Assembly (NCBI GenBank): GCA_964035795.1 | Contig: OZ038320.1 | Coordinates: 8,764,671 to 8,828,670 of the forward strand | DNA length: 64,000 nucleotides | Origin: Pterobdella sp. o SKG-2022 | Lineage: Eukaryota > Annelida > Clitellata > Hirudinida > Piscicolidae | Reading direction: 5' to 3' | Shown: positions 49,566 through 62,600 of the stretch, piece after piece | Position numbering within the stretch: the stretch's first letter is position 1 | How the letters are laid out: each line of letters starts with the position of its first letter | The notes under the pieces: model-generated | Database searches by the model: none | Told to the model about the DNA's origin: nothing | The model's input: only the letters and a program-made list of their open reading frames with translations | Position numbers and translations under genes: made by a program

Positions 49566-50891
49566 GGAGGAGTTGGGTTTCTTTTACAGATTTATATATG
49601 AAGGGAGAGGTGTTATGTTGGTTTATGAGGAATATAATGTGCGATTTATAACGATAAATGTTGTAGCAAGATAATAATGTTAAGATTTGTTATTTTCATT
49701 ATGAGCATTGGTTTTTTGGCACGCTGTATAATCTATAACGTTTTTTAAGCGTTGAAATAAAGTTAATTTAAACGTCTTTGCTACTATTTAGCATCAGTTA
49801 TATATGCAAATCAGGATGTTCTTCTTGAGTATAAATCAAGTTCCAGCAAAATAAAACTTCTTTGATCAATTTAGTAGCTATTTAAACAAAACGATAACTG
49901 CAATGGTGTTTGAAATTTAGTCGAGATAAAAAAGTTTAATGCTCTTATAGGCCAAAATGAAGAAACTTCTCCATAACTGCTATTTCGCTTTTTAGACCGT
50001 ATCTAATTTACTTTTTATTGTAGTGATTCTCTTTTTTTTTGTTTTTCACTAGAGGTTGCCAAAGTACGAGTTTTGGGGTTATTTCTTTTAGATGATAAGC
50101 ACAATGACCGGAATCTCTCAAAGGTGTGTTTTTTTGGTTTTTCAGCTTTTTTTTCTTGCGAGTTGACATAGAGCTTTCTATAAAAATGTTTGCAACTAAG
50201 CTTGATGTGGACTGCTTTGGTTAGATGTTGAGGTAGTATTGTGTAGAAGCAACCACGAAAAAATGGCGTCTATGTTTTCTCTTGTTTAAGAAATAAAGGT
50301 AAGCCACTTAGAGGTATAAATATAGATAATTAATTGAAACGTATTTTTCCACCGTGTTAAAATCGCCTCAATTTGTTGGTTTTATTTATTATACATTGAA
50401 TTAGATTGAAAAACTCAATTTCATATCTCCAATGTGAAACTATTGTAGATAATCATTATATCAGATTATCGATATCACCTTGCGAATTTATCAAAGCTCT
50501 TGATATTTATTTGAAAATGAAAAAAAAACGGTTCATAATTTTAAAATAATTTACGAGTAAATTGAAGAGATTGAAATTTGAATGTTAAATGGGTTTAGGT
50601 CAAACAATACTATTAATAATGGTGATAGGAGGAAGGAGAAACATAATTGAGATCATTAGACGACACAAAAACATAAAATCACATTGAAAGCTCCAAAATT
50701 GTGATGATAATAATAACATCATAAAAAATAAAAAGAATATTCATAACAATGTACGAACTTCGTTTTAACAATATTTCACCCAGAGAGTTTCAAGATTGAA
50801 GCTATTTTGATTAGATTACATTTATGAAGTCAAAACCCAAACAAACTGCTCAAAGTGAATTCTAATTATTTTTAATTGGATAACAAGTAGG
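49566..50891. other. NDUFS7-PEX10 convergent intergenic region
   Basis: 3' UTRs of both genes. AATAAA near 49755 is a candidate poly(A) signal for NDUFS7. No further gene or repeat is recognised. Confidence 0.5.
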
Positions 50892-53800
50892 TCATGCAAA
50901 GTTCTTGAGTGGAATGAGTCGAGATAACAAAACCTCCTTCCTACATATTGGACATTCGGCCTGTGAAATAATAATAACTAAAATAATAATGATAAAAATA
51001 ACGATAATAACTTTGGTAAGAATAATAACAATGATAATGAAAAAACATAAAAAATATATAATTTTATAATAATAATGGTCAATTTGTATAGCGCCAAGAA
51101 GAGAAACTGAGGCTATTAATAATATTAATAAAACCCAAGATTCTTGAAAACAACAACAATAACAGTTACTGATATCAATGAAACAAGAAAACACAGGGAG
51201 TATTATGATGATCGTTAAAAATTAGCTTTGGGTATGTCAAGAATACCATCGTCAGGTGTCTCTGAATAAAACTTCACAAATACCCGATGATGGTATGTAT
51301 CCTTAGAGTATCGAAAAGCTTAGCCTTTTATAACAAAAAATATCATAATATAACAAACGCTGTTTTCTATGAAAATAGCAATAACATAAACTACAACAAA
51401 AGTACAAACAACAATAAGATCACTTGATAATGTAAGCTAGTCTTACAAAAAGCTTCGTTTTAATAAATACTTTGTGTTTGTTGACCTTACTATAACAACA
51501 AAAATAATAAAAACGACAACAACAACAATACAAATAAAAAGAATAACAACAACGAAAATAACAGCAGTACAAACAGCACAAAAGCACAACAACAACCTTG
51601 CTACAACACCACTCAGTGATACAGCGGTAGCAGAAGATGTGGCCACACAAGGTTGAAGTTGGAGAAATCAATTTCTCACAACACATGGAGCAGCTATGCC
51701 TTTGCAACGTTGGTGGGTTTTTGGTGTTGTTTTTGTTGTAGAGTTGTGCAGTGTTGACGGTGGGATCAACGTTGGAATGCGTGTTATTGGTCAGATGTGT
51801 GTTATAGTTTCTCTGTACTGGTTTGTTGTTGTGTGTCGGATTAATGTTGGTTTTGTTAATAGCTTGTTGCTGAATTTTGTCATCATTATCTTTGGAACAT
51901 ATGAACTCGTTATCGATATGTAAGACAGGAACGATATCCTTATAATCACTGATATGTACATCACTACCACCATCATCATTATCATCACCATTGGTGTTGT
52001 TGTTATGGTTAAATAAAACTTTGTTGCTGTAAGTACCAGTGCTGAAAGGTGATTGGATGTTGCAGTTGTTAGTTGATTCATTATCTGTGTTAGTGTTTAT
52101 GTGGTTACTATTATTATTAAATTATTATTTTTTTTAAAGTCAAAAATACATTGTTTCTATTTTATTATAATTTATTTTAATTTATAATTCTTTATAATAT
52201 ATATTTTATTTTATTATAATTGTCATTAGGTTAATATCTCAATGGTTATTAATTATGTTTCGAGAATCATCATTTATGAATATAATAAGTTTATATTAAA
52301 GAAAGTAGCACTATTATCAAAAATATTATATAAAACATCGCTAAAAGTACATATTCATCGTTAACAACATTACCGCTTGAACGTTTTCCTTTTATTTTTT
52401 CTCCTTTAGTAATACTGTTAACCAGGTGAGCGGAAAGAGCGTTTATGGGTGATTGTGTTGATTGGTTGGATGTGGTTTCCACCAGATTAATGTCTAAGAG
52501 GTTGTAGAGGAAGAGGTTCAAGTTGTTGTTACTGTTGCTCCACGCTTTGTAGATGAACGTTGTTGTCGCCATGAGCCATTGTGTTAGCATCAGCCATCCT
52601 GGTTGTTAATCCTCCTCATTACCCCTACCCCCTTCGTCATTATCATCCTTATCACCACAACCATCATCATCATTATCATTATCATCATCACCACCACCAC
52701 CATTATCATCATCATCATCTCATCCTTATTACCAAAGTTTAACGTCATTTGTCTCTTATCGAGAAAAACAAAACGCTCCAAAACCTTATAGCTTCAAAAT
52801 TAGGTTATAAAAAAGTTTTTAAAATAATTTATCAATAAGAAACATCTATCCAGTGAAGTAGCTCAATAAAAAGATTTTCTATTTCTAAAGCATCAGACTA
52901 CAACTAGTTACTACAAGGTTTAAGCACAACCTAGGAGGGAGTATGTGGTGTTGTAAGCTGAGTCAAACTTCAGGGGCCTTGTTTGTAACTATGAGGTTAT
53001 GTTAGGTGCATGGGAAAGTTAATTAATCAATAAAATATAAAGATATTCAATCGAAAAAACATAAAAATATGAAAAAACTAAAAAAAAAACATTTTAAAAA
53101 ATAAAAATAATGCGAAAAACAAACACACATACAATCGAAAGAATAAAAAACATAATCACACAAACATACAAAATATAGCACATGCACACATACATAAAGT
53201 AGACCAGTAATCCTTTTTGAGACGTGGTAATAGGCGCCATTGAGATAGAACAGCACAGTGCTAATCTTCTCAACGAGTTTTAAAAAGGCAGTGAAAGCTT
53301 TGATGCATATCAATATAATTCGTTTATTGCCTTCGGGGATAGTGCGGCAGTGTTGGGTGGCGTTAATGAGGTAGGAGGATGATTTGGTGATGGTGTGGGG
53401 GAGGATAACGTGGAATATCACCATCAAGGCACTTTTCTGGGGATAGAATGGTGGTAGGATGAGTGGTGGTGATGGAGGTAGGATGGGTGGTGGTAAAATG
53501 GTGTGTGTGTGGGTGATAGTGGTAGAATGGTGCGTGTCTGTGTTTGAAAGGGTGGTTGTTGTTGTTGTTTAGTTAACTCCCATATATGATAATAATAGTA
53601 TTATAATTAAGTTCCTTATTTGTATTTTTATCGCTATAAAACTTTTCGCCATTTCTACTTCTACCACTGCAATTAAATGCATTAACAACAGGTTCACAAA
53701 TTATAACAGATGGCTGTTGTTTTAACCTCAGAAATCTTCATATAATTCTATATTGAAAACATGGTGAGTATTTTTACAATAATATAGTGATGATACAAAG

Positions 53801-55715
53801 AAAAAAATAAAATAAAGAGGAACTTTTTAGAGACATCCTAATGTACTTATAAGCAATATCAACAGTTTTAGACGTCAATTAATGTTACTAAATAACTTTT
53901 TTTCGCTAATGTTTTATGATAAGGCTAAACTTATCAAAAATTATAGCTACTTTTTGCTCAATAAATGTACTAATTTTTTTCCATGAATTGACGTTGAAAA
54001 CTGTTAATAAAGAAGAAATAAATAAATAATATAATACATCAATAAACTTATTGCAATGAAAATTTTAAAATTAGAAAATTAATCAAATTCTGTATATAGC
54101 TCGTTTTAAAGTTACCAAAAGTAGGTATTTGAAAAGAATTATTTCAATATATTTATTCATGCATTATAAACACGTTTCATCATAAGACTAAACTCATCAA
54201 AAGAGTCATTTTGCTGATTATAAAATGTCTTGAAACCCTTATATAATGAGCAAAAAATATTTTAATTAATTTATATTATTATTTAACATCATCAACTTGA
54301 AAATGCATTGAATTAATTTAACAAATAAAAAACCGAAATCTTTAAAAATACAATAAAAATAGCTCTAAAACACTCACCATCTTACTAGGCAAGCTCTTCT
54401 TGTCCTTGTTCACCAATAATAGGTTGTTATACTCTTCACCGAGGGTTTGGTTGCCTGATTATGATTATGAGAATGACAATCAGGATTATAGAGAAAAACA
54501 ATAATTCAAAGGCTTAAGAGGCTTATTCAAAAGAATTCCAATTCTACCATTAACCATAATTATTTTGATTGGTACTGTATAATATACAGTAAGATATCAA
54601 AATATTTTGTGATTATAGTATATTATTTAGTGACATGTTATATAATTATGGTACAGAAAACAGATAAATTGTAAAAAACAACTTGGAAATTTGATACAAA
54701 ATTATTATATAAGATTAATAGTTTGAAGTTAATTCAGTGAAAACGACGAAAAAGTAGATGTCTTATTTATCATCCCATCTAGAGTATATCAACCACTAAT
54801 ACATGAAAATAATGTATTAAAAGTATAACTAAATTATCCTATTATAAAAACGATTTGAATCAAACACTTTCATCAACTGAATAATAACACATCATTATTT
54901 GTTAATAAGTGTTTGGTTCAAAAGTTATTGAAAGCAGTACATGATAAAGAGCTACACAAATTTGTATTGTTAGTATACCAAAAAAACTAATATGTAAAAA
55001 TAATATATTCAAGGTAGCATATGGTAGAGTAATGGGACCAGAGAAGGTGGTGAAGGCAAAGTAAATGACATCTGCAACTACTGAGATCTCCTTCACATAC
55101 TTCATCCATGATCTTTCCCCTGTGTGTGTGTGTGTGTGTGTGTGGTATAAGAGAATATATAATGTGTTGAATACACATGAAGTTGATATAATGAATATAT
55201 AATATATTGATGTATTTGATTATATTGATGTACAGTTAACTGGTGTTGATAACAATTGACCTGGATTATTGATACCAATTTTATTGTAATTAATTAAGTA
55301 GGTAATTTTATTTGGAAAAAAAATTGCATAAAGTGCCAGCTCAAAACAATGTTTAATTTGAAATTTTTGAATTCAAGATCTGTTGTTCACATACTTGGGC
55401 AATTTGTCTTGCTGATGTCAATTAGGACAGTTTTAATTTATGTATTATAATAATGAACTAATTTATTTTAATCATAATTTTTTTTGCTGAAAATATTTGA
55501 TTTTATTGATATTGCTACTTAATATTTTTAAAAATATTTTAAATAAACTAAGAATTTTATAAATGATAAATGTTGAAACATCAGCATGATATTATTAGCT
55601 GTTACTCACTATTGATATTTGATATAAAATCCAAGATAAGACTCTTCAGATGTTCTCTGTAATATTTGTCTTTGTGATGACTGCTGATGATTTGGCCCTG
55701 GTGAGCGTCTGCCAT
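50892..55715 (-). CDS. PEX10: PEX10, peroxisomal RING-type E3 ubiquitin ligase subunit, eight exons
   Basis: PEX10 forms with PEX2 and PEX12 the peroxisomal membrane ligase that ubiquitinates the import receptor PEX5. Exons (minus): 55715-55610, 55119-55039, 54454-54378, 53436-53194, 52988-52931, 52598-52374, 52084-51597, 50960-50892. Phases close to 448 residues. Family signatures in order: HKDKYYREHLKSL, KEISVVADVIYFAFTTFSG, QTLGEEYNNLLLV, LFYLNGAYYHVSKRITGLLY, TTYSLLGWLMLTQ, and a C3HC4 RING (residues 395 to about 433: CSMC, CGHIFCYRC, CPIC). The start ATG sits in a good context (AAGATGG). Human PEX10 has 326 residues. The extra length is mostly an Asn/Asp/Thr-rich, low-complexity linker of about 130 residues (264-394) encoded at the start of exon 7. 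Intron 6 borders (donor GGTAATG, acceptor CACAG) and the donor of exon 2 (TCTGGTCCC) are the weakest parts of the model. Confidence 0.93.
52636..52721. repeat. ATC-type microsatellite in a PEX10 intron
   Basis: Short run of TCATCATTATCATCACCACC-type triplets lying in the intron between PEX10 exons 5 and 6, just upstream (minus strand) of the exon 6 acceptor. On the transcript it is purine-rich, so that acceptor lacks a good pyrimidine tract. Confidence 0.8.
55121..55143. repeat. (TG)n microsatellite at the PEX10 exon 2 acceptor
   Basis: On the minus strand this is a (CA)n tract that runs directly into the acceptor AG at 55121-55120, taking the place of the polypyrimidine tract. Confidence 0.85.
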
Positions 55716-56136
55716 CTTAATTATTTTAAATTTTCAGCTTCAAGATGTTTCAATAATTATTTATTAATTTCAATTTAATTTGTAGCTTAATTTTGTGATT
55801 AAAACTAAAATAAATATTTGAAAAAATGCATGATTCCCAGATTCATGAAAACTTTAGCACGACCACGGGTTTTAGAAGTCTGCTTATCGGAGTTCGATTT
55901 TGGACATTGAACTCTATTGATTTCTATTTTTGAATTACATATGCAAATTATTTTTCGTGTTTCTCAATTATAAAGCTAGTTTTAAAATATTATTTTATGA
56001 GCTTTTGAAAATTTGTTAAAAGTAAACTTACTCGATAAATAAACACTATTTATTCCGGTATTCAAGTTTTTATTAATGTGTGACCAATGCCAGTATAAAA
56101 TGATTTAATGATAGAATTCACTTCTAAAATTTTAAA
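55716..56136. promoter_or_regulatory. probable bidirectional promoter region, PEX10 / PLEKHJ1-like
   Basis: The start codons of PEX10 (-) and the PLEKHJ1-like gene (+) are only 421 bp apart head-to-head, so both promoters and 5' UTRs must lie here unless upstream non-coding exons exist. No TATA box or other motif is clear. Confidence 0.5.
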
Positions 56137-56656
56137 ATGCGTTTTAATGGCAAGGAGCTAGCTAATTTAGCTCAAACTAATATTAAGTTTGATTTTGAGT
56201 CCCCATTGTACATAATTGAGAAATCTGATTTCAACCCATTTAAAAAAAACAAAGGTTTATAATGTTTTTTTTTTGTTATATAAATTTTAATGATCAAAAT
56301 AAATCATTCCGATTTCTATATAAAATTATCCACAGAAGTCTTTGTTGAAAGATTCTTCAAACTTAAAGGGAATTTACTATTTTACTTCAAAACAAAAGAA
56401 AAGGTTTGAGACTTTCACCATAAATTTTTTTCCTTTTATCACTCACTATACCACCATTATCCATTAATTACCACCAGTATCACTATCAACATTGCTTCCA
56501 CATCTATTCTATTAACATCATCAGCTTCATCACTATATTCAGTCATCTGAAGTGGTGGGAGTGCATGTCTTGGAGAGGTTCTACATCCAATTGGAGGAGG
56601 AAAGTGATTCCAATGATCTTCCTACAGAGCTTCATGGCTCAGTCACCTCTCATTGA
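56137..56656 (+). CDS. PLEKHJ1: PLEKHJ1-like PH-domain protein, 3' half replaced by repeat array
   Basis: Small single-PH-domain protein family. Exons: 56137-56254 (MRFNGKELANLAQ and SPLYIIEK), 56336-56403 (EVFVERFFKLKGNLLFYFKT) and 56543 onward (SSEVVGVHVLERFYIQLEEE, then SDSNDLP). The phases 39 codons +1, 2+22 codons and phase 0 close exactly. The order MRxNxKEL, KLxxNLLFYF, VGxxxLER fits PLEKHJ1 residues 1 to about 75 of roughly 150. At 56624 the third exon becomes array repeat (ACAGAGCTTCATGG), which adds ten codons and stops at TGA 56654-56656, giving 99 residues. The rest of the PH domain is absent from the window. So the copy is either truncated by array invasion, continues beyond 64000 after the array, or is a mis-join. 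Confidence 0.78.
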
Positions 56657-59600
56657 AAGAATAATTGAAAATAATGGCTGGGCAAGTAACTGACAAAAAG
56701 TGAGTTTCATGTTTTATTAAACACGAGTTTTATAATTCAACTTTATTGATGTTTCAATTAGTATTTCATTTGCATAGATAGTTCACTAACATTGTAAAAT
56801 TTTTCATGACTTCTTATTTTGATTTTCTTGCACTTCACAGATACAATCATGCAGTACTTGCTTGTGACAGAGCTTCATGGCTCAGTCACCTCTCATTGAA
56901 AAAGTAATTGAAAATAATAGCTGGGCAAGCAACTGACAAAAAGTGAGTCATCTTTTGTTGAACACGTTTTTTTTCTTCAACTTTAATGCTGTTTCAATTA
57001 GTATTTCATTTGCATAGATAGTTCACTAACATAGTAAAATTTTTCATGACATTTTGATATCTTTGCACTTCACAGATACAAACATCCAGTACTTGCTTGT
57101 GACAGAGCTTCATTGAAAAAAAACGGCTTGGCAAGTAACTGACTAATAGTGAGTCTCATTATTTGTTGAACACGTTTTTTATTCTTCAAATTTATTGATG
57201 TTTCAAATATTATTTTTTTTCGCATAGATAGTTCACTAACATTGTAAAATTTTTCATGACTTCTTATTTTGATTTTCTTACACTTCACAGATACAAACAT
57301 GCAGTACTTGCTTTTGACAGAGCTTCATGGCTCAGTCACCTCTCATTGAAAGAGTAATTGAAAATAATGGCTGGGCAAGTAACTGACAAAAAGTGAGTTT
57401 CATGTTTTATTAAACACGAGTTTTATAATTCAACTTTATTGATGTTTCAATTAGTATTTCATTTGCATAGATAGTTCACTAACATTGTAAAATTTTTCAT
57501 GACTTCTTATTTTGATTTCCTTGTTCTTCACAGATACAAACGTTTAATACTTGCTTGTGACAGAGCTTCATTGAAAATAAACGGCTTGGCAAGTAACTGA
57601 CTAATAGTGAGTCTCATTATTTGTTGAACACGTTTTTTATTCTTCAAATTTATTGATGTTTCAAATATTGTTTTTTTTTCACATAAGTAGTTCACTAACA
57701 TTGTCAAATGTTTCAGGAATTTCCTAATATTTTTTCCTTGTTCTTCACAGATACAAACATCCAGTACTTGCTTTTGACAGAGCTTCATGGCTCAGTCACC
57801 TCTCATTGAAAGAGTAATTGAAAATAATGGCTGGGCAAGTAACTGACAAAAAGTGAGTTTCATGTTTTATTAAACACGAGTTTTTTAATTCAACTTTATT
57901 GATGTTTCAATTAGTATTTCATTTGCATAGATAGTTCACTAACATTGTAAAATTTTTCATGACTTCTTATTTTGATTTCCTTGTTCTTCACAGATACAAA
58001 CATTTAATACTTGCTTGTGACAGAGCTTCATGGCTCAGTCACCTCTCATTGAAAGAGTAATTGAAAATAATGGCTTGGCAAGTAACTGACAAAAAGTGAG
58101 TCTCATCTTTTGTTGAACACGTTTTTTATTCTTCAACTTTATTGATGTTTCAATTAGTATTTCATTTGCATAGATAGTTCACTAACATAGTAAAATTTTT
58201 CATGACATTTTGATATCTTTGCACTTCACAGATACAAACATCCAGTACTTGCTTGTGACAGAGCTTCATTGAAAAAAACGGCTTGGCAAGTAACTGACTA
58301 ATAGTGAGTCTCATTATTTGTTGAACACGTTTTTTATTCTTCAAATTTATTGATGTTTCAAATATTGTTTTTTTTTCACATGAGTAGTTCACTAACATTG
58401 TCAAATGTTTCAGGAATTTCCTAATATTTTTTCCTTGTTCTTCACAGATACAAACATCCAGTACTTGCTTGTGACAAAGCTTCATGGCTCAGTCACCTCT
58501 CATTGAAAGAGTAATTGAAAAAAAATGGCTTGGCAAGTAACTGACAAAAAGTGAGTCTCATCTTTTGTTGAACACGTTTTTTATTCTTCAACTTTATTGA
58601 TGTTTCAATTAGTATTTCATTTGCATAGATAGTTCACTAACATTGTAAAATTTTTCATGACTTCTTATTTTGATTTCCTTGTTCTTCACAGATACAAACA
58701 TTTAATACTTGCTTGTGACAGAGCTTCATGGCTCAGTCACCTCTCATTGAAAGAATAATTGAAAATAATGGCTGGGCAAGTAACTGACAAAAAGTGAGTT
58801 TCATGTTTTATTAAACACGAGTTTTATAATTCAACTTTATTGATGTTTCAATTAGTATTTCATTTGCATAGATAGTTCACTAACATTGTAAAATTTTTCA
58901 TGACTTCTTATTTTGATTTTCTTGCACTTCACAGATACAATCATGCAGTACTTGCTTGTGACAGAGCTTCATGGCTCAGTCACCTCTCATTGAAAAAGTA
59001 ATTGAAAATAATAGCTGGGCAAGCAACTGACAAAAAGTGAGTCATCTTTTGTTGAACACGTTTTTTTTCTTCAACTTTAATGCTGTTTCAATTAGTATTT
59101 CATTTGCATAGATAGTTCACTAACATAGTAAAATTTTTCATGACATTTTGATATCTTTGCACTTCACAGATACAAACATCCAGTACTTGCTTGTGACAGA
59201 GCTTCATTGAAAAAAAACGGCTTGGCAAGTAACTGACTAATAGTGAGTCTCATTATTTGTTGAACACGTTTTTTATTCTTCAAATTTATTGATGTTTCAA
59301 ATATTATTTTTTTTCGCATAGATAGTTCACTAACATTGTAAAATTTTTCATGACTTCTTATTTTGATTTTCTTACACTTCACAGATACAAACATGCAGTA
59401 CTTGCTTTTGACAGAGCTTCATGGCTCAGTCACCTCTCATTGAAAGAGTAATTGAAAATAATGGCTGGGCAAGTAACTGACAAAAAGTGAGTTTCATGTT
59501 TTATTAAACACGAGTTTTATAATTCAACTTTATTGATGTTTCAATTAGTATTTCATTTGCATAGATAGTTCACTAACATTGTAAAATTTTTCATGACTTC

Positions 59601-62600
59601 TTATTTTGATTTCCTTGTTCTTCACAGATACAAACGTTTAATACTTGCTTGTGACAGAGCTTCATTGAAAATAAACGGCTTGGCAAGTAACTGACTAATA
59701 GTGAGTCTCATTATTTGTTGAACACGTTTTTTATTCTTCAAATTTATTGATGTTTCAAATATTGTTTTTTTTTCACATAAGTAGTTCACTAACATTGTCA
59801 AATGTTTCAGGAATTTCCTAATATTTTTTCCTTGTTCTTCACAGATACAAACATTTAATACTTCCTTGTGACAGAGCTTCATGGCTCAGTCACCTCTCAT
59901 TGAAAGAGTAATTGAAAATAATGGCTTGGCAAGTAACTGACAAAAAGTGAGTCTCATCTTTTGTTGAACACGTTTTTTATTCTTCAACTTTATTGATGTT
60001 TCAATTAGTATTTCATTTGCATAGATAGTTCACTAACATAGTAAAATTTTTCATGACATTTTGATATCTTTGCACTTCACAGATACAAACATCCAGTACT
60101 TGCTTGTGACAGAGCTTCATTGAAAAAAAACGGCTTGGCAAGTAACTGACTAATAGTGAGTCTCATTATTTGTTGAACACGATTTTTATTCTTCAAATTT
60201 ATTGATGTTTCAAATATTGTTTTTTTTTCACATAAGTAGTTCACTAACATTGTCAAATGTTTCAGGAATTTCCTAATATTTTTTCCTTGTTCTTCACAGA
60301 TACAAACATTTAATACTTGCTTGTGACAGAGCTTCATGGCTCAGTCACCTCTCATTGAAAGAGTAATTGAAAATAATGGCTTGGCAAGTAACTGACAAAA
60401 AGTGAGTCTCATCTTTTGTTGAACACGTTTTTTATTCTTCAACTTTATTGATGTTTCAATTAGTATTTCATTTGCATAGATAGTTCACTAACATAGTAAA
60501 ATTTTTCATGACATTTTGATATCTTTGCACTTCACAGATACAAACATGCAGTACTTGCTTGTGACAGAGCTTCATGGCTCAGTCACCTCTCATTGAAAGA
60601 GTAATTGAAAATAATGGCTGGGCAAGTAACTGACAAAAAGTGAGTTTCATGTTTTATTAAACACGAGTTTTATAATTCAACTTTATTGATGTTTCAATTA
60701 GTATTTCATTTGCATAGATAGTTCACTAACATTGTAAAATTTTTCATGACTTCTTATTTTGATTTCCTTGTTCTTCACAGATACAAACATTTAATACTTG
60801 CTTGTGACAGAGCTTCATGGCTCAGTCACCTCTCATTGAAAGAGTAATTGAAAATAATGGCTGGGCAAGTAACTGACAAAAAGTGAGTTTCATGTTTTAT
60901 TAAACACGAGTTTTATAATTCAACTTTATTGATGTTTCAATTAGTATTTCATTTGCATAGATAGTTCACTAACATTGTAAAATTTTTCATGACTTCTTAT
61001 TTTGATTTCCTTGTTCTTCACAGATACAAACATGCAGTACTTGCTTGTGACAGAGCTTCATGGCTCAGTCACCTCTCATTGAAAAAGTAATTGAAAATAA
61101 TGGCTGGGCAACTAACTGACAAAAAGTGAGTTTCATGTTTTTTTTAACACGACTTTTATAATTCAACTTTATCGATGTTTCAATTAGTATTTCATTTGCA
61201 TAGATAGTTCACTAACATTGTAAAATTTTTCATGACTTCTTATTTTGATTTTCTTGCACTTCACAGATACAAACATGCAGTACTTGCTTGTGACAGAGCT
61301 TCATGGCTCAGTCACCTCTCATTGAAAGAGTAATTGAAAATAATGGCTGGGCAAGTAACTGACAAAAAGTGAGTTTCATGTTTTATTAAACACGAGTTTT
61401 ATAATTCAACTTTATTGATGTTTCAATTAGTATTTCATTTGCATAGATAGTTCACTAACATTGTAAAATTTTTCATGACTTCTTATTTTGATTTCCTTGT
61501 TCTTCACAGATACAAACATTTAATACTTGCTTGTGACAGAGCTTCATGGCTCAGTCACCTCTCATTGAAAGAGTAATTGAAAATAATGGCTGGGCAAGTA
61601 ACTGACAAAAAGTGAGTTTCATGTTTTATTAAACACGAGTTTTATAATTCAACTTTATTGATGTTTCAATTAGTATTTCATTTGCATAGATAGTTCACTA
61701 ACATTGTAAAATTTTTCATGACTTCTTATTTTGATTTTCTTACACTAAACATGCAGTACTTGCTTGTGACAGAGCTTCATGGCTCAGTCACCTCTCATTG
61801 AAAGAGTAATTGAAAATAATGGCTGGGCAAGTAACTGACAAAAAGTGAGTTTCATGTTTTATTAAACACGAGTTTTATAATTCAACTTTATTGATGTTTC
61901 AATTAGTATTTCATTTGCATAGATAGTTCACTAACATTGTAAAATTTTTCATGACTTCTTATTTTGATTTCCTTGTTCTTCACAGATACAAACATTTAAT
62001 ACTTGCTTGTGACAGAGCTTCATGGCTCAGTCACCTCTCATTGAAAGAGTAATTGAAAATAATGGCTGGGCAAGCAACTGACAAAAAGTGAGTCATCTTT
62101 TGTTGAACACGTTTTTTTTCTTCAACTTTAATGCTGTTTCAATTAGTATTTCATTTGCATAGATAGTTCACTAACATTGTAAAATTTTTCATGACTTCTT
62201 ATTTTGATTTCCTTGTTCTTCACAGATACAAACGTTTAATACTTGCTTGTGACAGAGCTTCATTGAAAATAAACGGCTTGGCAAGTAACTGACTAATAGT
62301 GAGTCTCATTATTTGTTGAACACGTTTTTTATTCTTCAAATTTATTGATGTTTCAAATATTGTTTTTTTTTCACATAAGTAGTTCACTAACATTGTCAAA
62401 TGTATCAGGAATTTCCTAATATTTTTTCCTTGTTCTTCACAGATACAAACATCCAGTACTTGCTTTTGACAGAGCTTCATGGCTCAGTCACCTCTCATTG
62501 AAAGAGTAATTGAAAATAATGGCTGGGCAAGTAACTGACAAAAAGTGAGTTTCATGTTTTATTAAACACGAGTTTTTTAATTCAACTTTATTGATGTTTC

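Noticed and set aside
56543..56690. Alternative + frame joining HLKWWECMSW to the MAQSPLIER micro-ORF
   Set aside because: It is open to the unit's TGA, but the other frame matches the PH-domain pattern and closes in phase with two upstream exons.
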